This document shows positions 57,201-63,784 of a stretch of DNA of 64,000 nucleotides, piece after piece. The notes beneath the pieces are model-generated. The model was not told the DNA's origin. It saw only the letters and a program-made list of their open reading frames with translations, and did no database searches. A program made the translations under genes and the position numbers. Each line of letters opens with the position of its first letter. Within the stretch, counting starts at the first letter, position 1. The stretch comes from Pomphorhynchus laevis (Eukaryota > Acanthocephala > Palaeacanthocephala > Echinorhynchida > Pomphorhynchidae): positions 1-64,000 of the forward strand of contig WNNJ02002296.1 of the NCBI GenBank assembly GCA_012934845.2. The letters are read 5' to 3'.

Positions 57201-59119
57201 ATTTATAGGCAAATTGACCGAATTTGCCTATTATATTTTCTTATTTGCCTATTAAGGAACAGGGGCTGAAACTCGATAACACAGCAGTTCCTCCTGATGA
57301 CCTTTATTCTTTATTCGAATATGTCGTATATTATTTATTAGTCAATTTATTAAAATTGATTTTTATTTTAAATTTAAATCTAAAATGTTTACTTGGTACA
57401 AATTATTTAAATATTATTTAACAGTTATTTATTATTTATAATTATCTATGATTATTTAATTATTTTTTATTAAATTATTTAAATTTTATTTAGCGTTTTT
57501 TTAATTTATAAATAATATAAAATTTTAAATTAATATAATATTAATTTGTATCATAGTCAACTATTATATCATTATATTGGTGATATATTATTATATTATT
57601 AATTTTATCAATTTTATTATTATTGTACTTATAGAAAAATAAATCTTATAGAAAGATTTATTAGTTTATGAATGGTTCCACCGATGAATTCATCTGAGTA
57701 AGTTCAATTAGTTAGTTCTTCCTGATGATATCTAATCTTTATTTTGTTATTTTTTCGTCAGTTCATAAACATTGATTTTTATTTTAAATTTCAATTTTAA
57801 ATTTTAACTTGATATAAATATAAATTGTATAATTTTCATTATTTATCTTTATTTTTATTTATATAAAGAATAAAATACGTAGACTCTGTTATCTGAACTG
57901 ATTAGTAAAAAACAATCGATCAAATATTTTTGATTTAAAGAGTGAATATTTCAGATAATAAAATGCCGGACGGGCCGAAACCTGATAATATAGCAGTTCC
58001 TCATAATGAGCTATGAGTAATATCATTTTCATTATATGAAACACGTCATTAGTATGTATTTGGCTACACTAATATGTTTGGTCGAGGAATAGGGGGCAAA
58101 ACCTAATAACATATCAGTTCCTTCTAATAACTTCTAATCCTTATTATGATACATCGTATGTTATTTATTTGTCAATTCATAAAAATTGATTTTTATTTTA
58201 AATTTCAATTTTAACTTGATATAAATATAAATTGTATATTTTTTATTATTTATCTTTTTTTTATTTATTTCGTATAAAATACGATATAAATCGTATTTTA
58301 TAGTATAAAATACATAGTTATCTGATCTGATTTATTTTTTTACAAAAATAATTTTAACTTTCAAGTTTGTTTTGTTGCTTGTTTTAGTACATAAAATATA
58401 CACATTTTATTTTATATTTTCTTGCAAAATGTAATTCACACTTACAATGAGAATTAAAATCGTTGTAAGAGTATTTTGCATTAGAGTTGAATCATTTTGC
58501 ATTGAAATTCTATTCACATAGAATTTTTATAAATTCATCTAATTTATGTAAATCACTGCTTTCATTTCCTAACTTTTATTTTATTATTGGGTTTGAGTTG
58601 CAATATTTCATTCTATTTCCTAATGGCAGGACATAATCGCAACCTTCATACATTTGTAATGATCGAAGAAGATCAACCGTTAACCGAAATGCCATCAGAT
58701 GAATTTGTACCAAAGATGATTACTCACGCATTTGCCCATGCCGTATCTGAAGCATTTTTTCACAGAAGTTTGGTATTTTAATTTATGATTTCGTTAAACC
58801 TTTGTTGTCTCCTTAAATGTAGAAATGGAACGGAGATCTCGGCGATGACCCTGTTTATGTATTTGGAGTAGGTATTGTGGAAGAATGTTTCCATTTCATA
58901 GTATTTGAGCTCAACAGCTTGTGCTCTACAAGTAGCAAGCTAAATCGGGTTTGGATTGATGACAATAACTTAATAATGCTTAACTTTCCAAGAATGATTG
59001 GTGATGTTGACAGAATAATACGAGAAGCGAACATTGACGATTACGTAATGAATAAGTTGGAATGCCAACATGACACCGTTGAAAAACTATTAGCTCTTCT
59101 TAACTTTAACAGAATATAA
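45127..59119 (+). CDS. MRPL37: Mitochondrial ribosomal protein mL37, 7 exons
   Basis: Join 45127-45259, 47776-47943, 50467-50596, 52331-52441, 54407-54561, 58630-58772 and 58823-59119 (1137 nt, 378 residues plus stop). All six introns are GT-AG and every junction keeps the frame. The product is a structural protein of the mitochondrial large ribosomal subunit and in animals pairs with mL65. Residues NSPFFLTLPRCQLLLL (junction of exons 4 and 5) align without gaps to the vertebrate NSTFSATWNRESLLLQ as I recall it. ENIYDTGFCSG followed by HT, FVPKMITHAFAHAV and CFHFIVFELNS match family landmarks in order. The basic N-terminus (MPTRNQIHGLLKYHVAPRSK) suits mitochondrial import. Vertebrate mL37 is about 423 residues. 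An in-frame stop at 45,097 supports the chosen ATG, though an untranslated 5' exon cannot be excluded. The paralogue mL65 is the main alternative. Exons 1-3 are identified by phase and position more than by similarity. Confidence 0.87.
45387..46423 (+). mobile_element. Penelope-like element reverse transcriptase fragment, in mL37 intron 1
   Basis: The frames read INTYDFSTLYTNLDLVDIKE (motif A region), then GVPMSGNSSPILADFF (45,829-45,876, motif B region) and MFRYIDDICVFNSNNFY (about 45,950), with the catalytic YIDD typical of Penelope-like RTs. The thumb follows (LYRKDDIFKFTRNIF, HSCIPYNIKYN) to a stop at 46,423. Two frameshifts (near 45,815 and 45,890) inactivate it. The N-terminal RT part and the C-terminal GIY-YIG domain are absent. 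It is inserted in the sense orientation of the host gene. Confidence 0.82.
46470..46780 (+). repeat. Dispersed repeat R in mL37 intron 1
   Basis: It has the fuller 5' part (CATTAGCATGTATTTGGGCC, CTGCTATGTTGGGTAGAGGA, CATAGCAGTTCCTCCTGATG) and runs uninterrupted to ATAAAATACGTAGACTCAGA. It is the best guide to the unit, about 300 bp. Confidence 0.7.
46814..47026. repeat. Inverted-repeat (MITE-like) element in mL37 intron 1
   Basis: The left end (TAATAATGTTAGTCATCATTTAAG, then GAAAAACGATAACAG) is the near-perfect reverse complement of the right end (CTGTTATCGTTTTTC, then TGATTACTAATATGTTATTA). The arms are about 50 bp and the total is about 210 bp. There is no coding capacity. Confidence 0.75.
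47027..47775. other. AT-rich remainder of mL37 intron 1
   Basis: Nothing beyond homopolymer-rich intron sequence is seen. The acceptor of exon 2 ends it. Confidence 0.5.
47776..47943 (+). CDS. MRPL37: mL37 exon 2
   Basis: The acceptor is ACACAG and the donor GTAAGT. 2 nt + 55 codons + 1 nt. It reads FDPLNPPMKQNNKWISPRRH and ends KTKFEL. It has no internal start-bounded ORF, so it is invisible to simple ORF searches. Confidence 0.75.
47944..48599. other. AT-rich start of mL37 intron 2
   Basis: No gene or repeat is supported between the exon 2 donor and the Penelope-like fragment. Confidence 0.5.
48600..49715 (-). mobile_element. Penelope-like element endonuclease part with partial tandem copy, in mL37 intron 2
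   Basis: On the reverse strand a full GIY-YIG domain (49,688 to 49,017) is followed by a second copy of its last about 65 bp (about 49,023-48,959). After a short gap come about 200 bp matching the start of the domain again (about 48,800-48,605). Tandem partial units are typical of Penelope-like insertions. It is antisense to the host gene and to the RT fragment in intron 1. Confidence 0.78.
49017..49688 (-). CDS. GIY-YIG endonuclease domain of a Penelope-like element
   Basis: The open frame of 223 residues encodes the nuclease half of a Penelope-like element, which nicks target DNA. A zinc-binding CNRKNCIVCD (residues about 17-26) precedes GVVYLIQC (58-65) and QYIGKTYQMLKTRFRQH (69-85), the GIY-YIG core with its conserved Arg. 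HKHMRLIGHD and LLEKEDFWIKTLNS supply the His and the metal-binding Glu. A basic tail (RKPRSRGDKRNKNNR) follows. The frame is unbroken, but there is no Met near the start and the reverse transcriptase that normally precedes it in the same protein is missing. It is therefore a detached fragment. AT-rich codons match the host background. Confidence 0.85.
   Translation of the reverse strand: MEKYVSTNDFNFRSFKCNRKNCIVCDVINNNNCIVSNTTNKCFSLNINNNCNCNTAGVVYLIQCTCGLQYIGKTYQMLKTRFRQHIYNIQHNSTTIFHKHMRLIGHDIKNCKLFILEHIIEENISILNQKLLEKEDFWIKTLNSMYLLGLNDVVQGIGRSSIIHDKQLYYNNPVKRKPRSRGDKRNKNNRVKNIKKDMYINEQLEMLKQLLSDNKLKDLYVYK
49716..50466. other. Remainder of mL37 intron 2
   Basis: A GC-richer patch at 49,740-49,920 (for example GGGGGCTGCCCTGCTTAAGG) is unassigned. 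Short inverted words occur at 50,120-50,170 (GACGTTACGATGATAACGTC). No gene is seen. Confidence 0.4.
50467..50596 (+). CDS. MRPL37: mL37 exon 3
   Basis: The acceptor is CATTTAG and the donor GTAAGT. 2 nt + 42 codons + 2 nt. KIRYTRPWSIRC lies where the family has a conserved basic-Trp segment (vertebrate SHARLWQ). The exon ends with the basic PLKRK. Confidence 0.78.
50597..51027. other. First part of mL37 intron 3
   Basis: AT-rich. An imperfect hairpin lies at about 50,855-50,925 (CATCAGATACTAC against the later ATCTGATGGTAG). No gene is seen. Confidence 0.4.
51028..51334. repeat. Inverted-repeat (MITE-like) element in mL37 intron 3
   Basis: The left arm (GATCAACGTAGCGGCTAAAA, then CGCATTACAATCAAC) pairs with the right arm (GTTGATCAATTGTAATGC, then TTTTAGCCTCTACGTTGAT). 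The ends extend to TGAAACT and AGTTACA. The total is about 307 bp with no ORF. Confidence 0.72.
51335..52330. other. Last part of mL37 intron 3
   Basis: AT-rich with no supportable gene. A hairpin around TTATTCAGCTCTAATTATTTTAGAGCTGAATGA lies near 51,410-51,445 (arms TTCAGCTCTAA and TTAGAGCTGAA). Confidence 0.4.
52331..52441 (+). CDS. MRPL37: mL37 exon 4
   Basis: The acceptor is GTATTTAG. 1 nt + 36 codons + 2 nt. LMDKLLLFSISQ aligns with the family IVDNLIQLCKSQ. The donor is GTACGG at 52,442. A stronger-looking GTAAAT donor 5 nt downstream would break the frame with exon 5. Confidence 0.78.
52850..53010 (-). mobile_element. Possible Penelope-like RT relic in mL37 intron 4
   Basis: On the reverse strand CRFYILPKTHKFF resembles the conserved LPK(I/T)HK box near the start of Penelope-like reverse transcriptases. 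It is preceded by an acidic-helix-like NDVNDAIA. The surroundings are riddled with stops. It is a short match, so tentative. Confidence 0.4.
53378..54015 (-). CDS. Unidentified reverse-strand candidate gene or gene fragment in mL37 intron 4
   Basis: Two coding-like blocks occur on the reverse strand. The first (54,015-53,833, 61 codons) is bounded by a CTACCAG acceptor and a GTAAAT donor and reads HTAHLKRLRDCIDLNEFLPE, ending NESFMVRLLCLT. The second is an open frame (53,728-53,378) with MWFDNLKHTICADLLFVV and KCTISAQTVEDHYR. It contains an intron-like stretch of about 65 nt ending TTTATTTCCAG near 53,565 and a GTTAGT donor after the DHYR codons. I do not recognise the product. It could be a small nested gene, a decayed gene or chance. 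Base composition equals the intron background. Confidence 0.3.
54086..54273. repeat. Inverted-repeat (MITE-like) element in mL37 intron 4
   Basis: GTGAAGGTAATAACAG, then AAAAGCAGTTACTTTTATAT, pairs with AATATAAAAGTAACGATTTGC and CTGTTATTACCTTTACA. A second internal hairpin (TTAGACTGAAC and GTTCAGTCTAA) sits at the centre. It ends about 130 bp before exon 5. Confidence 0.75.
54407..54561 (+). CDS. MRPL37: mL37 exon 5
   Basis: The acceptor is TTTTCGCAG and the donor GTGAGC. 1 nt + 51 codons + 1 nt. It contains the most diagnostic words: DLSPMFPTVGLRKENIYDTG against the family [20 protein letters not shown]. Confidence 0.88.
54562..56039. other. First part of mL37 intron 5
   Basis: AT-rich with no supportable gene. 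Short inverted words AACCAATTAAGAATTGGTTAAG occur near 55,662-55,685 and again as AATTGGTTAAA. Confidence 0.4.
56040..57200. repeat. Diverged direct duplication in mL37 intron 5
   Basis: The segment at 56,058-56,135 (TTGACTGTATTTTACATAT, then GAATATATTAACTTC) recurs at 56,589-56,665. The segment at 56,150-56,275 (TTTCGTTTATACTTTTAGCA through TGAAAACTTTGAACACGTGC) recurs at 56,936-57,050. The two spacings differ (about 530 and 785 bp), so the second copy was later enlarged by insertion. Confidence 0.7.
57225..57905 (+). repeat. Two dispersed R copies in mL37 intron 5
   Basis: One opens at about 57,282 (CAGTTCCTCCTGATGACCTT) and a second at about 57,712 (GTTCTTCCTGATGATATCTA), which ends with AAATACGTAGACTCTGTTAT at about 57,892. 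Confidence 0.6.
57960..58335 (+). repeat. Third R copy in mL37 intron 5 with internally repeated head
   Basis: The head phrase (AAACCTGATAATATAGCAGTTCCT) occurs at about 57,980 and again, diverged, at about 58,090 (AAACCTAATAACATATCAGTTCC), with the CATTAGTATGTATTTGGC phrase between. The tail reaches AAAATACATAGTTATCTGA. Confidence 0.6.
58630..58772 (+). CDS. MRPL37: mL37 exon 6
   Basis: The acceptor is AATGGCAG and the donor GTATTT. 2 nt + 47 codons. LHTFVMIEEDQP and FVPKMITHAFAHAVSEAFF match the family PHTLYLLDKA and [20 protein letters not shown]. Confidence 0.87.
58773..58822 (+). other. 50-bp mini-intron of mL37
   Basis: GTATTT...ATGTAG between exons 6 and 7, phase 0. Reading through it meets TAA at once, so it must be removed for the conserved C-terminus to be joined. 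Confidence 0.82.
58823..59119 (+). CDS. MRPL37: mL37 exon 7 (terminal)
   Basis: The acceptor is TTAAATGTAG. 98 codons plus TAA. CFHFIVFELNSLC, RVWIDDNN and a C-terminal VEKLLALLNF match the family VFHFLVFQLNT, LAWVDSDQ and FRKFLALYL. Confidence 0.88.
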   Translation, partial: KWNGDLGDDPVYVFGVGIVEECFHFIVFELNSLCSTSSKLNRVWIDDNNLIMLNFPRMIGDVDRIIREANIDDYVMNKLECQHDTVEKLLALLNFNRI

Positions 59120-59428
59120 AATCTTTCTTGTAAATTTTATTTTTTCTCTGTTGGATACTGCTATGTGCTTAAATTTTATTAAGATTTGACTAATTTTAAG
59201 AGAAATTCGTATTAAATCGCGTATTTATACTTAAAAATGATTTTTGCAAATTGTTTCATCTTCTTTATTCATCTTCTTTTCAAATATTAATGATTTGAAT
59301 CATTAAATCACTTTGCTTTTGTCTATTAAAGCTAATATTTAGTAATTTTTGTTTTTTTAACGACTTTTTTACTTTTTATATATTTGTATTTAAATTTTTA
59401 TACTGAAATACTGCATTTTAATTAATTG

Positions 59429-59434
59429 AATAAA
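59429..59434 (+). terminator. Possible poly(A) signal of mL37
   Basis: AATAAA lies 310 bp after the stop codon, followed by T-rich sequence. In such AT-rich DNA the word is common, so this is weak. Confidence 0.3.
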
Positions 59435-59479
59435 AATTTTATTAGGTGATTTCCTTTGATTTGGTATATGTTAAATTAT

Positions 59480-59710
59480 AGGAGCAAAGGAAAACCTAAG
59501 ACCAAAGAAATTATTTAATATTTCAATGGTAAATCATCAGGAAAAGAAATAAATTAATATCAATTTTGTAGCGAGTCACATCATATAAATACTTGTTTAT
59601 ATTATTTTAATGTACAAAAATGTAAAAAAATTCTTTTCTTTATGATGCTGGCAGTTGTCATTGAAATATTCACTAATCCTTTGGTCTTTGATTTTCCTCT
59701 TTCGTATAAA
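59480..59710. repeat. Fold-back repeat downstream of mL37
   Basis: AGGAAAACCTAAGACCAAAG at 59,488 pairs with CTTTGGTCTTTGATTTTCCT at 59,681. The pairing continues inward (AATATTTCAATGG with CATTGAAATATTC). The arms are about 60 bp and imperfect. A partial third copy lies near 60,556. Confidence 0.65.
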
Positions 59711-59741
59711 TTAACATAATTAAAAAATTAATTTTTAAATG

Positions 59742-60545
59742 ATAGTTATTAATAGCTAATAATACGGTTCACAAAAATATTAAGAGCAAACACAAAGTAG
59801 ATTTTTATTTAGAAAATTGTCCAACACTTGTTGATTTTCTTGAATTAAAATCTGATTTCTCCTTTAATTTTTTTATTAAACATTGAGATCAATGTTTAAT
59901 TAAAATAATTTAATAATAATTTATCAATATTATATAATTTATATAATGATATAATAATAATTTTTCAATTATTGTTTCAATTGTTTGGCTCCGTCGTACT
60001 CTGCAACGAATGTCCTTGATCCATACAGATATCACGAAAATATAAAAATATCGAAGTACAGTGAGAGAATCCAACTGATAGAATACGGTTCCTTCCATCT
60101 GTTTATTGTCTCTACAACCGGGGGATTGGCTATTCTGCGAACGCGATCATACAACAATTGTCAAGATTGTTGCCAACACAAGAAAGAACATATTCTGAAT
60201 GGATTAAATACTTAAGGACGAAACTATCAATGCTAATCGTCAAAGCGGCTTCAATGACTTTTGAAAAGAAGAAAAAGTCACCGAGTCTCTCAACTTTCAA
60301 CGATATGGATAATCAACGAGCCCAATTATGAAGGGCTATGAAAGACTTTAAAATGTCAAAACGATGAAATCAATCTTATGCATTTTTTTATTTTTATTTT
60401 TATTTTTGTAATAGCTACAAAAGCGAGACATTGTTATTAAATGGTAATATTAATAGCTAATAATACAAAAATTAGGTTCATAAAAATACAACAATACGAA
60501 CAGCAAGCAGAAAGTAGATTTTTATTCAGGAAATTGTTCCTATTT
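59742..60545. repeat. Direct repeats flanking an R2-group fragment
   Basis: TTAATAGCTAATAATAC at about 59,749, followed by AAAGTAGATTTTTATTTAG at about 59,795, recurs at about 60,449 and 60,511 in the same order. The pair encloses the endonuclease fragment at 59,975-60,370. Confidence 0.65.
59975..60370 (+). mobile_element. R2-group LINE endonuclease fragment (copy 5)
   Basis: APSYSATNVLDPYRYHENIK, then KYSERIQLIEYGSFHLFIVS and TTGGLA, match the endonuclease C-terminus of copies 1 and 3 (FAQSYS...KIAKYAERVGISEGG). After a frame change it continues RTYSEWIKYLRTKLSML, resembling the last helices. It is a heavily 5'-truncated relic lying between the two host genes. Confidence 0.62.
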
Positions 60546-60599
60546 GCCCAATAGGAGCGAAGGAAAATCAAAGAAATCTTCTTTCGATGACTAAATATC

Positions 60600-62045
60600 T
60601 TTAATATATAATATATTTAATATTCAATAAAATATCTTCTATCGATACTAAATTCGATGACTTTAATTCGATCTTTAATTAAACATTAAGTAACGGAATT
60701 TTTCTAGTATTTTGTCTATTTATAAATTATAAAAACATCAATTTAAATGTAATTTTGCTTTAAAATATGTGTATATATATTTCGGACTAACAAAATCAAT
60801 GTTGTAATTGTAAATACATGTTATTAATGTCAGTATTCAATGCCAATTTGTTTGTTTTGTGATCATTCGTTATCCTACATTCTTCCGAATAAGCTCATTT
60901 TGTCATTACCTGTGGCCTTTGATAATATTTGTTCTTGATCTGACATTTACCTTATATCATGAACTGAACAAACGTATATTGAAAATCAGTAGATTTAAAA
61001 ATTACAAGCTAGATTCAAATGTATAAACACTATTGTTTTCATAGTCTCTATGTCATCAATATGAGTCACTCTGTAAATCCGAAATTTGATGAGCATATCA
61101 AATTTAGTCAAATCGAATATCTGCTTGATAATAATTTTAGAATTTGTAATATTTTAAATTCATTTTACTCTTTCAGTCTATGACCGGAGTGAATTAATTG
61201 ATTATTTCGTGATTATCCATTTGCTGTTATTTCACCACATTTCGTAAATTCATTTTATCTCCGTCTAGATAATTACCAGAATTACATTGACAAAGTATTA
61301 AAATACTAATTTATTGAACACGCAGTAAACTGTTGTTTGCCTTTTTATCATAAGATGTGTATCAGAACAAACATCCGTTTTATTTTTATTCTTGCTAGGA
61401 CTTTAATTATTATGAATCATTTATTAAAAACTTTTATGACTCATTTATCAATAAATTTGTCGATATATAATTACTATTAATAATGCAGTTAACATCATCG
61501 ATACATACAATACACTAATTTGTTTTTATAAAAGGATAAAGTAACCAACGATTGTTTAATTTCTATTCATGGAAAAAGTATTCCTTTTTATTATAAATAA
61601 TATTTATTTTTTATTTTATTCTAATTAAAATCGACGGGAATATACACAACATCGAAAAAATAGCCCGTTGAAAGCTTGGATTACTTTGTTTAATTAATTT
61701 GATAAAAATTAAATTTTTAAATTAATTAAATATTAATATTTAATTGGTCTATTATTAAATTATTCTATGCTATTAAATTTTGTCTTCAAATTGAGTTTAT
61801 ATAAAAAATTTTTATATTATAATATAATATATTTTTTATATTAAATGTTTTATATAGTAAAAATTTGAGAATTTTATCTATGAAAGTATTATATTTGCTA
61901 ATTTATAAAAATTTATAAAATTTTTATATTTGATAATTACTTAAATTTTATATTTTAATATTTCCTTTTCTGAGAATGTTGGCTGATTAATTGCATGCGT
62001 CTGTAAGTCATGTTTAATCACGTGCAATAATCTCACCATTTTACA
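60600..62045. other. AT-rich spacer upstream of FOXRED1
   Basis: No gene, RNA or strong repeat is seen. The FOXRED1 promoter must lie here, but no motif can be picked out of the AT-rich background. Confidence 0.45.
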
Positions 62046-63629
62046 ATGCTTTCGTTAAATCGACGTTTTGGATCTTATCTCTATGTTGCTGCCTGTTTTA
62101 AGCGTCCAAAGTCAAACACCAGTATTCAACTTACAAATTTTAGGAATACAGTCGAACCTAAAAAGTTTACTGATGTTCCTGCTAATGTCGCAACTCATCC
62201 TGCGTGTATTGTATCTCCTGGATTCAGGAATCCACCTCAAACTATAAAAAGAAGACTCCCTTCAGTAAAGGATCAAAAAAATCCACTCGAGGTTGTTTAC
62301 AACACATTCTCCTCGTTGCCTCACTGGCATGAATATCGTGCTTATCCAATTGAAGCGGATATAATTATTCTGGGTGGTGGCTTAGTGGGATCTGCTATCG
62401 CATACTCCATATCTAAAAGAGTTCCACAGACCAAGGTAGTCGTTGTCGAACGCGATCATACTTACGCGTTGTCCGATACAGTTAATTCAGGATTCGCAAG
62501 TTTCAGAACTCAATTTACTCTAGATGAGAATGTAGCCTTGACTCTGGCTAGTATTGAAATTCTACGCGATGAGCTGCCTTTTCAACTTTTAAGACAACAT
62601 ATCCCGCCTGTACATGTGCCATTTCATCATCAGTCACATTTAGTGCTTGTATCTGATGATAGAATCGCTGCTAATCACGAACGAGCTGTAACAATGCAAA
62701 ATGAAATGGGTGGTACTGTATCATTAATGAATCAAGACATGATCAAAAATGAGTTTCCTTGGATTAACACGGACGATTTATTAGTTGCATCGTACGGACT
62801 CGAAAATGAAGGTTGGATTGATCCATATGATTTGTTAGCAATACTGCGTAGTAGGGCCACTGGTCACGGAGCACACTACATTCAAGGCCATGTGGTCGGC
62901 TTTGATAAAGAAATTAAACATGGATATAATACCACTATGGACTTGAGCAATGTGCTTGTTGTTGATGCCAAACAAAACCTTAGACCTATACAGGCCGCTC
63001 GGATTATTATTGCGGGTGGATCAGATTCGGCTTCAATGGCAGCTCGTTGCGGTGTAGGCACCGACATGGAATTTGAGCAACTGAACTTACCGCTACCCAT
63101 CGCACCTTTTGAACGTAGTATGTTTGTAATCAAAAACGTTGATTTACCGTTTAATTGTCCGATAATTGTCGATCCCAGTGGAATTATGTTTACTCGACCA
63201 GAAGGATGGCCGGAGGGATATATGCTTGCAGCTGAACCAATACCGTTAATTACAGGTCCACTGGCGACTGTAAGTTCATCAGCCAGTGAATGTGATTTCT
63301 TAAAAAATTCTGCAAAAGATCTGATATTTAAAGTACTCCGAAACAGACTTGATATTCCCCTTGATGATGCAGAAGTTGTCTGTCAAAGAAAATCGAAAAT
63401 CGATTTAAATTATTTTGATGGCAATTGGATTCTGGGTAGACATCCGTTTTTGGAACAGTTGTACTTTGCCTGTGGATCTAGTGGTAATGCAGTGCAGCAC
63501 TGCCTAGCAGTTGGGCGTGCAATGAGTGAATTACAGTTTTATAAATCATTCAGAACTTTGGATATGCAAAGACTTTCGTTCGATAGGGTAGTGAGCGAAC
63601 AGCCACTCATCGAGTCAATTATTATATAA
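62046..63629 (+). CDS. FOXRED1: FAD-dependent oxidoreductase FOXRED1 (complex I assembly factor)
   Basis: A single open frame of 527 residues. FOXRED1 is a mitochondrial flavoprotein of the DAO/glycine-oxidase superfamily required for assembly of respiratory complex I. A basic, acid-free N-terminus (MLSLNRRFGSYLYVAACFKR) fits a targeting peptide. The FAD-binding Rossmann motif is DIIILGGGLVGSAIAY (105-120), and VVVVERDHTY (131-140) holds the ribose-binding Glu. FPWINTDD and SYGLENEGWIDPYDLL (249-264) and the closing FACGSSGNAVQHCLAVGRAM match vertebrate FOXRED1 strongly, including a final basic-hydrophobic tail ending in II. Human FOXRED1 is about 486 residues. The extra length here is mostly a longer N-terminus. 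No intron is present in the whole coding region, which is unusual beside the seven-exon mL37 gene. Intron loss or a retrocopy could explain this. Confidence 0.95.
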   Translation: MLSLNRRFGSYLYVAACFKRPKSNTSIQLTNFRNTVEPKKFTDVPANVATHPACIVSPGFRNPPQTIKRRLPSVKDQKNPLEVVYNTFSSLPHWHEYRAYPIEADIIILGGGLVGSAIAYSISKRVPQTKVVVVERDHTYALSDTVNSGFASFRTQFTLDENVALTLASIEILRDELPFQLLRQHIPPVHVPFHHQSHLVLVSDDRIAANHERAVTMQNEMGGTVSLMNQDMIKNEFPWINTDDLLVASYGLENEGWIDPYDLLAILRSRATGHGAHYIQGHVVGFDKEIKHGYNTTMDLSNVLVVDAKQNLRPIQAARIIIAGGSDSASMAARCGVGTDMEFEQLNLPLPIAPFERSMFVIKNVDLPFNCPIIVDPSGIMFTRPEGWPEGYMLAAEPIPLITGPLATVSSSASECDFLKNSAKDLIFKVLRNRLDIPLDDAEVVCQRKSKIDLNYFDGNWILGRHPFLEQLYFACGSSGNAVQHCLAVGRAMSELQFYKSFRTLDMQRLSFDRVVSEQPLIESIII

Positions 63630-63776
63630 AACTTTCTCAATTGCAAAACCATGATATTTTATATCTTAAAAGTGCTTTGTTTGTTATGTTTTTAATTTAT
63701 GAACACCTAATTGAAGGTGATAATATCAATTTACTCAAAAAATTATATTTATTGCATTCACTGTAACGATATTTCA

Positions 63777-63782
63777 AATAAA
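63777..63782 (+). terminator. Possible poly(A) signal of FOXRED1
   Basis: AATAAA lies about 150 bp after the stop codon, a plausible 3' UTR length. The AT-rich context makes it tentative. Confidence 0.4.
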
Positions 63783-63784
63783 AC

